Assembly (NCBI GenBank): GCA_919902745.1
Contig: CAKKRN010000197.1
Location: 1-9,511 of the forward strand
Direction: 5' to 3'
Length of the DNA: 9,511 nucleotides
Source: Syntrophaceae bacterium
GTDB taxonomy: Bacteria > Desulfobacterota > Syntrophia > Syntrophales > UBA5619
Positions 1 through 7,784 of the stretch are shown piece after piece. The translations under genes were made by a program, and so were the position numbers. Numbering within the stretch: position 1 is the stretch's first letter; each line of letters starts with the position of its first letter. Under the pieces are notes generated by a model, which saw only the letters and a list, made by a program, of their open reading frames with translations, was not told the DNA's origin and made no database searches.

Positions 1-2070
1 TTTGACGGGCGCAACTGGCGCGACGATTTTCAACTGACGCTGCATCTGCAAGACGAGGTTCGTATCACCCGGCCTACGGGCAATATCTTCCTGACCAACA
101 TCCACCGGGTTTATTCGGGCGACGACATTCCGCCTTCACCGGACGATGAAGACATGCGGGATTATTTTCTGGGCAAGCGTCCCACGGGCGCGACCACGGA
201 TTCCAAGGTGGACCTGGGCATGATCGTCCGGGATATTGACGAACTGATGGTGTTGAATGACGAGGCGCACCATATTCACGACCCGCGCATGGCCTGGTTC
301 AAAGCAATCGAAGACATCCACAACCGGCTGAAGCAGAAGGGGGCGGCTCTTTCCATGCAGGTGGACACGACGGCCACGCCCAAGCACAACAATGGCGCGA
401 TTTTCGTGCAAACCGTGGCTGATTACCCGCTGGTGGAAGCCATTAAGCAAAATGTGGTCAAGCATCCGGTTCTGCCCGACGCGCCGAGCCGCGCGAAATT
501 GCAGGAGCGCCAGAGCGTAAAGTACACCGAGAAATATACCGACTACATCCATTTGGGCGTGATCGAATGGCGCAAGGCGTATGCCGAACACGAAAAGATG
601 GGCAAGAAGGCGATCCTGTTCGTGATGACCGACGACACGCGCAACTGCGACGACGTGGCCGAGTATCTGGAGGGGCATTACCCGGACTTGAAAGACGCCG
701 TGCTGGTCATTCACACCAAGAACAACGGCGAGATTTCCGAATCCGCCTCGGGCAAGGACAAGGACGAACTGGAGAAACTACGCAAGCAGGCCAATGAGAT
801 TGACGGCATGGGAAGCCCATACAAGGCCATCATCTCGGTGATGATGCTCAAAGAGGGGTGGGACGTGAAGAATGTCACAACCATCGTGGGGCTGCGCGCC
901 TATGCCGCCCAGAGCAACATCCTTCCCGAGCAGACGCTGGGCCGGGGTTTGCGCAAGATGTATCCCGACGATGTGGAAGAGTACGTCAGCGTGGTCGGCA
1001 CCAATGCCTTCATGGACTTCGTGGAATCCATCCAGGCCGAAGGCGTGGTGCTGGAGCGCAAGGCGATGGGGGAAGGGACGGGGCCGAAGACTCCGCTGGT
1101 GGTCGAAGTTGACAAGGAGAACGAGAAGAAGGACATCGCCGCGCTGGACATTGAAATCCCGGTGCTGAGCCCCCGTGTCTACCGGGAGTACAAAAGCCTG
1201 GGCAATCTGGACATCGCCGCGATGGGGCATCAACGCTTAGCCTGCCTGAAATTCAGCGAAGAGGAACAGCGGGAGATCGTATTCAAGGACATCACCAACG
1301 GCGAGATTACGCATACCACGATTCTCGACACGGCTGGCGTTGCCGACTACCGCAGCGTGATCGGCTACTTCGCGCAAAGCATCATGAGGGATCTGCGCCT
1401 GGTCAGCGGCTATGACGTGCTGTATGGCAAGGTCAAGGCGTTTGTGCAAGAGGAGTTGTTTGACCGCCCGGTGGAACTGGAAGACCCCAACACATTACGC
1501 AACCTGTCGGAACCGGCCGCCACCAAGACACTGATTGAGACCTTCAAAAAGGCGATCAACGCGCTGACCGTCCGGGACAAAGGCGACGCCGAAATCCGGG
1601 ACACGATCAAGTTACGCCAGACCCGGCCTTTTGTGGCCAAGGATCAAGGCTACCTTGTCCCGAAGAAAAGCGTCTTCAACCGCATCATTGGCGACAGCCA
1701 ACTGGAGCTTCGGTTTGCCGGATTCCTGGAGGATTGCAGTGATGTGGTCTCTTACGCGAAGAACTACATGGCCGTCCATTTCAAGCTCGATTACGTGAAC
1801 GCGGGCGGCGATATCTCCAACTATTACCCGGATTTTATGATCAAGCTGTCGGACAAGCGGATTGTCATTGTCGAAACCAAAGGGCAGGGAGATTTGGACG
1901 TGCCGCTGAAGATGGCGCGGCTGGGGCAATGGTGCGAAGACATAAACCGGGTGCAGACAGACGTGGAGTACGACTTCGTTTACGTGGACGAAGAAAGTTT
2001 TGAAAAATACAAGCCAACGTCATTCCGGCAATTGCTGGAGGCCTTCAAGGAATACAAAGAGAAAATATAA
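1..2070 (+). CDS. Type III restriction Res-like DEAH helicase-nuclease, C-terminal part (5' end outside window)
   Basis: The frame is open from base 1 and ends at TAA 2068-2070, giving 689 visible residues; the ATG at 154 is internal. Numbered from base 1, motifs run in order: TNIH at 32-35 (helicase 1A region), the Walker B box DEAH at 87-90 (nt 259-270), the SAT-like motif III TATP at 124-127, EGWD at 285-288 (motif V region), and motif VI Q311-TLGRGLR-318 with two arginines. Near the C-terminus PD at 610-611, then ExK at 625-627 (VETKG), matches a PD-(D/E)xK nuclease. This layout is typical of Res subunits of type III restriction-modification systems, which translocate on or switch along DNA using ATP and cut it when partnered with a Mod methyltransferase. 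The Walker A motif must lie left of the window. No mod gene is visible, so it could equally be an orphan helicase-nuclease with a defence or repair role. No frameshift is seen and all visible motifs look intact. The family call is firm, the biological role is not. Confidence 0.85.
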   Translation, partial: FDGRNWRDDFQLTLHLQDEVRITRPTGNIFLTNIHRVYSGDDIPPSPDDEDMRDYFLGKRPTGATTDSKVDLGMIVRDIDELMVLNDEAHHIHDPRMAWFKAIEDIHNRLKQKGAALSMQVDTTATPKHNNGAIFVQTVADYPLVEAIKQNVVKHPVLPDAPSRAKLQERQSVKYTEKYTDYIHLGVIEWRKAYAEHEKMGKKAILFVMTDDTRNCDDVAEYLEGHYPDLKDAVLVIHTKNNGEISESASGKDKDELEKLRKQANEIDGMGSPYKAIISVMMLKEGWDVKNVTTIVGLRAYAAQSNILPEQTLGRGLRKMYPDDVEEYVSVVGTNAFMDFVESIQAEGVVLERKAMGEGTGPKTPLVVEVDKENEKKDIAALDIEIPVLSPRVYREYKSLGNLDIAAMGHQRLACLKFSEEEQREIVFKDITNGEITHTTILDTAGVADYRSVIGYFAQSIMRDLRLVSGYDVLYGKVKAFVQEELFDRPVELEDPNTLRNLSEPAATKTLIETFKKAINALTVRDKGDAEIRDTIKLRQTRPFVAKDQGYLVPKKSVFNRIIGDSQLELRFAGFLEDCSDVVSYAKNYMAVHFKLDYVNAGGDISNYYPDFMIKLSDKRIVIVETKGQGDLDVPLKMARLGQWCEDINRVQTDVEYDFVYVDEESFEKYKPTSFRQLLEAFKEYKEKI

Positions 2071-2073
2071 GGC

Positions 2074-2120
2074 GCTGCACCGGATGGCAATTCCGTTGCG
2101 CTCCATTGCCGCCGGTGAGC
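2074..2120. terminator. Imperfect hairpin between convergent genes, likely bidirectional terminator
   Basis: Four bases after the helicase stop codon, GCT (2074-2076), CACCGG (2078-2083) and GGCAAT (2086-2091) pair with ATTGCC (2105-2110), CCGGTG (2112-2117) and AGC (2118-2120). This makes 15 base pairs with a one-base bulge, a small internal loop (AT against G) and a 13-base apical loop. On the + strand it is followed by TTTATGTTA; on the - strand the other side is followed by TTATATTTT. Neither is a perfect T-tract. The position between two convergent genes fits a shared Rho-independent terminator, but the imperfect tracts leave that unproven. Confidence 0.55.
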
Positions 2121-2129
2121 TTTATGTTA

Positions 2130-2196
2130 CTCTCTTTCCATCCGTAAGTGCATCAATTCTGACAACTGCCCACTACTGAACAGTTGTGAAAGAGAG
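2130..2196. repeat. Inverted repeat with one interrupted arm
   Basis: The right arm is continuous: CAGTTGT (2181-2187) followed directly by GAAAGAGAG (2188-2196). The left arm holds the exact complements, CTCTCTTTC (2130-2138) and ACAACTG (2162-2168), separated by 23 extra bases (2139-2161). The 16 matched pairs therefore enclose a 12-base loop with a one-sided 23-base bulge. It could be a second terminator for nuoN transcripts, a palindrome that gained an insertion in one arm, or the remnant of a small mobile repeat. No protein-coding role is supported here. Confidence 0.5.
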
Positions 2197-2266
2197 GGCC
2201 ATCCTGTGGGAATATAATACCTTCTCAAATCATAAAGTACGCATGAACCGGAAGGATCTCTTTTCC

Positions 2267-3724
2267 CTACATGAAAATATTTACCGATTCCCGCGCGATC
2301 AGCAGGAAAGAGCGCGGGAAGATGCCCATGTGGATCAACGCCCAGATGCTGATGACAATCACGACCGCGTAGGCCGGAGAGAGATCCATTCTGCCGATCT
2401 CGCCTTCCGGCTCCTTGAAATACATGTACATGATGACCCGGAGGTAATAGTAAACGGCCACCACGCTGTTGAGTACGCCGATGATCGCCAGCCAGTAATA
2501 TCCGGCTTTGATGGCGTCGCTGAGGACATAAAACTTGCCCATAAAGCCGGCAAGGGGCGGGACGCCCGCCAGCGAAAGCAGAAAAACGCTCATCGCCAAC
2601 GCGATCATCGGGTGCCTTGTCGCGAGGCCCGCATAGGATTCGATGCCGGTATTGGGCGCCTCTTTCCGACCCAGAAGGATGACGACCGCAAAGGCCCCGA
2701 TATTCATGAAAGTGTAAACCAGCAGATAAAAGAGAATACTCGCGGAAAAAATCCGGTCGCCGACGGCGAAGGCGATCAGAATGTATCCGGCATGGGCGAT
2801 GCTGGAATAGGCTAACATCCTTTTGATATCGTTCTGCATCAGGGCGGTGATGTTTCCTAAGGTCATCGTCAGAACGGCGATGACCCATAGCATGCCGGAC
2901 CATTCTGTCAGAAAGGGGTAGAGGGCCGTGTAGAAGACCCGGAGAAATGCGCCGAAGGCCGCGGCCTTCACTCCTGTCGCCATATACGCGGTGATGGAGG
3001 TCGGGGCGCCCTCATAGACATCGGGCGTCCACATATGGAAGGGGACGGAGGCCGTCTTGAAACCGAACCCCACGATGAGCAGCGCCATCCCCGCCATGAA
3101 GGCGGGTGTAATCAGGAAGTTTCCGGAGGTGACATAACGCGCAATTTCGCGGACATCCAGTATGCCGGTCGTGCCGTAGATCAGCGCGATGCCGTACAGC
3201 AGAAAGGCGGTGGCAAAGGCCCCCAGCAAAAAGTACTTGAGCGAGGCCTCCGCCGACCGGGGATTGCCGATCAGGAGGCCGCAAAGGACATAGATTGCGA
3301 TGGACATGACCTCCAGGCCGATGAAGATGGTGACGAAATGGTTGGAGGAAACCATGATCATCATGCCCAGGATGCCGAACAGCAGCAGGGCGTAATATTC
3401 GCCTTTGATCATCTCTTCCCGTTCAACGTACCGGAGCGACAACAGCGTCACGAGAAGCGAAATCACCAGCACCAGCGCCTTGAAAAAAAGGCCGAAGTTG
3501 TCGATCGTGTAAAGTCCGTTATAGATGTCGATGTCGCTGTTCCATAACCGGCAGGTGAAGAAAAGCGCGAGACCTGCGCCGATCAGCGATACGCCGCCCG
3601 CAAGGCGCCCGATATCGTTCTTCCGGCGAAAGGCGGACAACAGTAAAATAAAAACAGCGGAGAGCGTAATCACAATCTCCGGTATGATCCAACCGAAGGC
3701 AAGTTCCGGTTTCATGACAACCAT
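2267..3724 (-). CDS. nuoN: NADH-quinone oxidoreductase subunit N (complex I antiporter-like subunit)
   Basis: The protein has 485 residues, normal for NuoN, and is hydrophobic throughout with about fourteen membrane segments of the proton-conducting antiporter family. NuoN is the pump nearest the quinone module in the complex I membrane arm. Expected ion-path residues are present: E138 (GLEVMSIAIY), K163 (SLKYFLLGAF), K223 (GFKTASVPFH), K253 (GVKAAAFGAF) and K397 (MGKFYVL), matching the E. coli residues around E133, K158, K217, K247 and K395 as I recall them. HMWTPDVYEGAPT at 230-242 is the family signature. The ATG at 3724 is chosen because TAGGA lies a few bases upstream; an in-frame ATG at 3715 is less well placed. 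Thirteen bases separate it from the nuoM stop, and the ribosome-binding stretch begins right at that stop, suggesting translational coupling. It is the last gene of the operon and ends convergently with the helicase gene. Confidence 0.97.
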   Translation of the reverse strand: MVVMKPELAFGWIIPEIVITLSAVFILLLSAFRRKNDIGRLAGGVSLIGAGLALFFTCRLWNSDIDIYNGLYTIDNFGLFFKALVLVISLLVTLLSLRYVEREEMIKGEYYALLLFGILGMMIMVSSNHFVTIFIGLEVMSIAIYVLCGLLIGNPRSAEASLKYFLLGAFATAFLLYGIALIYGTTGILDVREIARYVTSGNFLITPAFMAGMALLIVGFGFKTASVPFHMWTPDVYEGAPTSITAYMATGVKAAAFGAFLRVFYTALYPFLTEWSGMLWVIAVLTMTLGNITALMQNDIKRMLAYSSIAHAGYILIAFAVGDRIFSASILFYLLVYTFMNIGAFAVVILLGRKEAPNTGIESYAGLATRHPMIALAMSVFLLSLAGVPPLAGFMGKFYVLSDAIKAGYYWLAIIGVLNSVVAVYYYLRVIMYMYFKEPEGEIGRMDLSPAYAVVIVISIWALIHMGIFPRSFLLIARESVNIFM

Positions 3725-3737
3725 ATTTTCCTACCTT

Positions 3738-5267
3738 TCATCTCCATGGAACCGGGCCCGCCGGATTGTAACTCGCAATTTTCGTCTGCATGTTCTGGAG
3801 ATAGCCTGCGGCCGTTGCGTCCATCTTTCGGAAGAAAGCCTGGGAATAGAGTCCCATGAAAAATATGAAAAAGACAATCGCGCAAAGGATGACCGTTTCC
3901 CTTTTCGAAATGTCTTTTAAACCTCTATTCTCCTCCTTCGTAATCTGTCCGAACATGACGCGCTGGAACATCCACAGCATGTACACGGCGCCCAGAATGA
4001 CGCCGGAGGCGGCCAGCACCCCATAGCTTATATTGCTTCTGAAAACGCCAAGCAGGATCAGAAATTCGCCCACGAAGCCGTTTGTGCCGGGCAGCGCGAT
4101 GGAGGAGAGCGTGATGATCATGAAAAAAACGGCCAACCTCGGCATCACCTTGGAAAGGCCGCCGAAGTCGGCGATCATCCGCGTGTGCCGTCTCTCATAG
4201 ATCATGCCGACGATGAGGAACAGCCCCCCCGTGCTGACGCCATGATTGAGCATCTGGTAGATGCCCCCTTCCAGCCCCTGCATGTTGAAGGCAAAGATGC
4301 CGAGCATCACATACCCCAGGTGGCTGACCGATGAATAGGCGATCAGCCTTTTCAGGTCGGTCTGCATGATGCACATGATGGCGCCGTAGATGATCCCGAT
4401 CAGCGCGAGAATGGAGATCAGCGGCGCCGCGGCGAAGGCGGCCTGCGGGAAGAGGGGAATGGCAAACCTCAGGAATCCATAAGTCCCCATTTTCAGCAAG
4501 ACGCCGGCCAGAATGACGCTGCCTGCCGTGGGCGCCTCCGTATGGGCGTCGGGCAACCATGTATGAAAGGGGAACATCGGCACCTTGATGGCGAAGGAGA
4601 GGGCAAAGGCGGCAAAAAGCCAGTATTGCTTCATGACCGGGATGTTTGCCTTGTAGAGATCCAGCAGGTTGAAGGTATAGAGCCCCGTATCGCGGCCGTA
4701 GTGGAAATAGAGGGCCATGATCGCCAGCAGCATCAGCACGCTGCCCACCATGGTAAAGAGAAAAAACTTGATGGCCGCATAGATCCGGCGCGGGCCGCCC
4801 CAGACCCCGATGAGGAGGTACATGGGCACCAGCATCAGCTCCCAGAAGATGTAAAAGAGGACGAGATCCAGCGCGCAGAAGGCGCCTAACATGGCCGTTT
4901 CCAGAAGCAGGAACGACGCATAGTATTCCTTTACTTTATCCGTGATCGCGTTCCAGGAACAGAGCACGCACAGCACGGTGAGGAAGGTTGTCAAAAGCAC
5001 CAGGAGCATGCTGATGCCGTCTACGCCGAGGGTGTAGCCGATGCCGTATTCGGGAAACCAGTCCAGTTTTTCCATGAACTGCATCCCCGCCGTTTTTTCA
5101 TTAAACTTGAAGAACAGCGGGAGGGAGAGACCAAATTCCAGAATCGTCCAGACGAGCGTAAAAACCTTTATCAGAAGGGGGTTTTTCCGCGGCAGCAGTA
5201 TCAAAACAAGCGCAACGGCCAGGGGTAAAAAAATAATTATGCTCAACAGAGGGAATACCATGTCCAT
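3738..5267 (-). CDS. nuoM: NADH-quinone oxidoreductase subunit M (complex I antiporter-like subunit)
   Basis: The protein has 509 residues (507 from the second ATG), the usual NuoM length, with about fourteen membrane helices. It is the middle proton pump of the complex I membrane arm, between NuoL and NuoN. Signature stretches are FWELMLVPMYLLIG with E143, AIKVPMFPFHTWLPDAH with K228, LLKMGTYGFLR with K259, and NGFVGEFLIL with E401. These match the E. coli proton-path residues E144, K234, K265 and E407 (recalled); Glu rather than Lys in the last helix is the normal NuoM state. Two ATGs compete. The one at 5267 has no good ribosome-binding site, whereas the one at 5261 has GGTGA six bases upstream, so MVFPLLSII may be the true N-terminus. 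It follows nuoL after an unusually long 132-bp spacer with two hairpins and is tightly linked to nuoN downstream. Confidence 0.97.
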   Translation of the reverse strand: MDMVFPLLSIIIFLPLAVALVLILLPRKNPLLIKVFTLVWTILEFGLSLPLFFKFNEKTAGMQFMEKLDWFPEYGIGYTLGVDGISMLLVLLTTFLTVLCVLCSWNAITDKVKEYYASFLLLETAMLGAFCALDLVLFYIFWELMLVPMYLLIGVWGGPRRIYAAIKFFLFTMVGSVLMLLAIMALYFHYGRDTGLYTFNLLDLYKANIPVMKQYWLFAAFALSFAIKVPMFPFHTWLPDAHTEAPTAGSVILAGVLLKMGTYGFLRFAIPLFPQAAFAAAPLISILALIGIIYGAIMCIMQTDLKRLIAYSSVSHLGYVMLGIFAFNMQGLEGGIYQMLNHGVSTGGLFLIVGMIYERRHTRMIADFGGLSKVMPRLAVFFMIITLSSIALPGTNGFVGEFLILLGVFRSNISYGVLAASGVILGAVYMLWMFQRVMFGQITKEENRGLKDISKRETVILCAIVFFIFFMGLYSQAFFRKMDATAAGYLQNMQTKIASYNPAGPVPWR

Positions 5268-5272
5268 TCACC
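5268..5272 (-). promoter_or_regulatory. Candidate ribosome-binding site GGTGA for nuoM
   Basis: On the - strand GGTGA touches the ATG at 5267 but sits six bases before the second in-frame ATG at 5261, the normal Shine-Dalgarno distance. This favours initiation at 5261, shortening NuoM by two residues. The match to the anti-Shine-Dalgarno is modest, and a GGAT further upstream could be used instead. Confidence 0.4.
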
Positions 5273-5287
5273 GATCCATGATCCATT

Positions 5288-5320
5288 GTCAACCATCAAC
5301 GATACATTATCGATGGTGAC
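5288..5320. repeat. Hairpin in the nuoL-nuoM spacer, nuoM-proximal
   Basis: GTC (5288-5290), ACCAT (5292-5296) and CGATA (5300-5304) pair with TATCG (5308-5312), ATGGT (5313-5317) and GAC (5318-5320) around a three-base loop. That gives 13 base pairs with small bulges. It lies about 20 bases upstream of the nuoM start on the - strand, so in the mRNA it could affect ribosome access or protect a processed 5' end. The function is inferred from position only. Confidence 0.5.
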
Positions 5321-5338
5321 GGCTTTGTAAAAAGTCGT

Positions 5339-5360
5339 GGTTCCGGCGGAAGCCGGAATC
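5339..5360. repeat. GGATTCCGGC-type palindrome in the nuoL-nuoM spacer
   Basis: TTCCGGC (5341-5347) and GCCGGAA (5352-5358) form a perfect seven-pair stem around the four bases GGAA, extended by a G-T and a G-C pair to nine. On the - strand the palindrome is followed seven bases later by TTTTT. Palindromes of the form GGATTCC-N-GGAATCC, often next to a short T or A run like the one at 5329-5333, are to my memory scattered between genes in many proteobacterial genomes, and Neisseria dRS3 repeats have the related ATTCCC-N8-GGGAAT layout. I therefore call it a probable dispersed repeat. It could also act as a weak terminator or attenuator inside the operon. Only one copy is seen in this window. 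Confidence 0.5.
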
Positions 5361-5399
5361 CAGAGAGCACCTCACTACCGGAAAGAACCGTTGCTTTAT

Positions 5400-7388
5400 C
5401 TAAAACATCGGTATTACAACGAGATAACCGATCACAATCACCGCGCCGAGGATGACGGCGAGGGCATATTCCTGAACGTAACCGGTCTCTAAGCGTCTTA
5501 ATCGTCCGCCCGCCCGTTCCACGACAACGGCCATACCGTTGACGGCGCCTTCGATCATGCCGTTGTCCACCACCTTGAGGAGCAGCGCGCCTGCCTTCAG
5601 GGTGCCCCGGACAAAGAGCAGCTCATAAAACTCATCTACGAAATACTTATTGTTGACGGCGCGATAGAGTCGAGAGAAGGTTGCCGTAAACCGTCCCGGC
5701 AGCTCAGGCCTCTTGACGTAGAGGATGTAGGCCAGGGTTATTCCGAAAAGGGCGATCATCACGGAGGCAACCATCAGGGTCATTTCCAGTGAGCCGTCGT
5801 GCCCCGCCGTTTCCGTCGTGGACGCCCAGGCCGCACCAATCAGATCCAAACCGCCCGCTGTGGATGGCGCAGGCGTTGCCGAACCGAAAATCGGCGCCAG
5901 AAAGTGTTCGATCGCGTTATTCCCTCCCAGCAGGGAAGGAATGCCCGCGTAACCGCCGACAACGGATAAAAAGGCCAGGATCGACAACGGGATGGTCATC
6001 ACCTTGGGTGATTCGTGAATATGATGTTTGACCTCCGCGGAGGCGCGACTTTCCCCGTGAAAGACGGTGAAGAAAAGCCGAAACATGTAGAAGGCGGTCA
6101 TGCCTGCCGTCACGGCGGCCAGCAGCCAGATCAGCGTATGGCCTTGAGAAGAGCTGAAGGCCTTCCAGAGGATCTCGTCCTTGCTGAAGAATCCTGAAAA
6201 TCCGGGTATCCCGGAAATGGCCAGGCAGGCGATAAAAAAGGTCCAGTAGGTGACGGGGATTTTCTTTCTCAATCCCCCCATGTTCCTCAGGTCCAACTCC
6301 CCGCTCATGGCGTGCATCACGCTTCCCGCCCCCAGGAAGAGGAGTCCCTTGAAAAAGGCGTGGGTCATCAGATGGAAAATGCCGGCCGCATAGGCGCCCA
6401 CACCCATGGCCACGAACATGAAGCCCAACTGGCTGATGGTGGAATAGGCGAGGACCTTCTTGATATCATACTGGGCGAAACCGATGGAGGCGGCGAAAAA
6501 CGCCGTCAATACGCCGATCAGCGCGACAATGATCATGGTCTCGGGCGCCATGCTGTAGAGGAAATTGAGACGGGCGATCATGTAGACGCCCGCCGTGACC
6601 ATGGTCGCCGCATGGATCAGCGAACTCACCGGCGTCGGCCCTTCCATCGCGTCGGGCAGCCAGACGTAAAGGGGGATCTGTGCCGATTTTCCGATGGCCC
6701 CCACAAAAAACAGCAGGGTGATCAGCGTAACAACGTCGCCGTTCAGCAGATGGGCGCTCTTCTGTATCTCCCCGAAATTCAGCGTCCATACCCCCTGCTC
6801 CCCCAGACTGACAAATAAAAGAAAGATGCCCAACAGAAAACCGAAGTCTCCGATCCTATTGACAATAAATGCTTTTTTGCCGGCGGTTACCGCCGAATCT
6901 TTTTCATACCAGAAGCCGATCAGCAGATAGGAACACAAGCCCACCCCTTCCCAACCCACGAACATCAGCAGCAGGTTGTTCCCCGTCACTAAAAGAAGCA
7001 TCATGAAGACGAAGAGGTTCAGGTAAATGAAAAATCGTTTGAATCCGGGATCATTGTGCATATACCCGATGGAATAGACGTGAATCAGAAACCCCACCCC
7101 CGTGACCACAAGGCACATGATCACCGAAAGGGCGTCGATTCTGAAACCGATCGACACACGAAATTCGCCCGAGGCGATCCAGTTGTAGAGGTCCGACTCA
7201 AAAACCCTGGCCGCCGCCGGCATCTCCAGAAACTGGAAAAAAACGGCGAGGGATGCCAGAAATGAGAAGAAGATCGCGAGGCAGGCGACCCAGGAAACAA
7301 AGCTCCGGGAGGTTCGACTTCCGAGGAAAGCGTTGATCATGAATCCCGCTGCCGGGAAACAGGGTATCAGCCAGATATAATCAGCCAT
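5400..7388 (-). CDS. nuoL: NADH-quinone oxidoreductase subunit L (distal proton pump of complex I)
   Basis: The protein has 662 residues, within the NuoL range. It is the outermost antiporter-like subunit, with a C-terminal lateral helix that lies along NuoM and NuoN. Key residues are in place: E147 in GWEGVGLCSYLLIGFW, K234 in GKSAQIPLYVWLPDAMEGPTPVS, K347 in HAFFKGLLFLGAG and K403 in GFFSKDEI, matching E. coli E144, K229, K342 and K399 (recalled). The lateral-helix region is roughly 580-625, followed by the conserved RRLETGYVQEYALAV and a final membrane helix at about 640-660. A polar Ala/Ser/Thr-rich loop at about 500-535 separates two C-terminal helices, as is common in the family. The ATG at 7388 is supported by AAGGAAGT (7395-7402) six bases upstream. 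nuoK lies 54 bp upstream. Downstream, a 132-bp spacer with palindromes breaks the otherwise tight packing. Confidence 0.98.
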   Translation of the reverse strand: MADYIWLIPCFPAAGFMINAFLGSRTSRSFVSWVACLAIFFSFLASLAVFFQFLEMPAAARVFESDLYNWIASGEFRVSIGFRIDALSVIMCLVVTGVGFLIHVYSIGYMHNDPGFKRFFIYLNLFVFMMLLLVTGNNLLLMFVGWEGVGLCSYLLIGFWYEKDSAVTAGKKAFIVNRIGDFGFLLGIFLLFVSLGEQGVWTLNFGEIQKSAHLLNGDVVTLITLLFFVGAIGKSAQIPLYVWLPDAMEGPTPVSSLIHAATMVTAGVYMIARLNFLYSMAPETMIIVALIGVLTAFFAASIGFAQYDIKKVLAYSTISQLGFMFVAMGVGAYAAGIFHLMTHAFFKGLLFLGAGSVMHAMSGELDLRNMGGLRKKIPVTYWTFFIACLAISGIPGFSGFFSKDEILWKAFSSSQGHTLIWLLAAVTAGMTAFYMFRLFFTVFHGESRASAEVKHHIHESPKVMTIPLSILAFLSVVGGYAGIPSLLGGNNAIEHFLAPIFGSATPAPSTAGGLDLIGAAWASTTETAGHDGSLEMTLMVASVMIALFGITLAYILYVKRPELPGRFTATFSRLYRAVNNKYFVDEFYELLFVRGTLKAGALLLKVVDNGMIEGAVNGMAVVVERAGGRLRRLETGYVQEYALAVILGAVIVIGYLVVIPMF

Positions 7389-7442
7389 GGATGTACTTCC
7401 TTAAAAAAAGCGTTACAAAGCAATCTATTGGATTCAGTTTTT

Positions 7443-7754
7443 TCAGCCTTTCAACAGGTTGACTTCATCGGCGTTGACCGTTCCCTGAAGACGGAAGACC
7501 ATCACAAAGATGGCCAGACCAACGGCGGCCTCCACGGCGGCGACGGTCATGATGAAAAAAACGAACACCGCTCCGTCCATGGAGGAAAATGCGTTGCCGG
7601 AGGCGATAAATGCCAGATTAACCGCGTTTAACATGAGTTCGATGCACATGAAGATGACGATCACATTTCTTCGGGTGATCGCGCCGATCGCCCCGATCGA
7701 AAAAATGATGCCGCTCAAAACCAAACATAAACCGGAAGGGATTTCCTGAAACAT
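7443..7754 (-). CDS. nuoK: NADH-quinone oxidoreductase subunit K
   Basis: This 103-residue protein has three membrane helices and the usual NuoK length (about 100). NuoK belongs to the MrpC-like family and forms part of the proton path linking the quinone site to the antiporter subunits. The two membrane glutamates essential in E. coli (E36 and E72) correspond to E39 in MCIELMLNAVNL and E75 in VAAVEAAVGLAIFV, and an RR pair sits at 28-29. The ATG at 7754 is preceded by AGGAG (7761-7765) at six bases, the clearest ribosome-binding site in the window. Thirty bases separate it from the nuoJ stop. Confidence 0.98.
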   Translation of the reverse strand: MFQEIPSGLCLVLSGIIFSIGAIGAITRRNVIVIFMCIELMLNAVNLAFIASGNAFSSMDGAVFVFFIMTVAAVEAAVGLAIFVMVFRLQGTVNADEVNLLKG

Positions 7755-7784
7755 GTCTTTCTCCTGTTGATGATGACCACGCCG

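Noticed and set aside
154..2070. Helicase gene starting at the ATG at 154
   Set aside because: The same frame is open to base 1 and the upstream residues include the TNIH helicase motif, so 154 is internal and the gene is truncated by the window.
2186..2815. 209-codon + strand open frame antisense to nuoN
   Set aside because: It has a low-complexity charged composition (Asp, Arg, His, Gln), no motif, no good ribosome-binding site, and lies opposite a well-supported gene.
2127..2903. 258-codon - strand open frame overlapping nuoN and the intergenic region
   Set aside because: It is out of frame with nuoN, which carries clear NuoN motifs across the same DNA. Its translation is rich in Arg, His, Gly and Pro and has no recognisable domain, as expected from a shadow frame in GC-rich DNA.
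5264..5292. TTGACA on the - strand (5287-5292) as a -35 box of an internal nuoM promoter
   Set aside because: No TATAAT-like -10 element is found at a suitable distance before the nuoM start, and the hexamer is part of a hairpin arm.
6312..6818. 168-codon + strand open frame antisense to nuoL
   Set aside because: It is His-, Arg-, Asp- and Gly-rich with no domain and mirrors conserved NuoL helices, so it is an antisense artefact.
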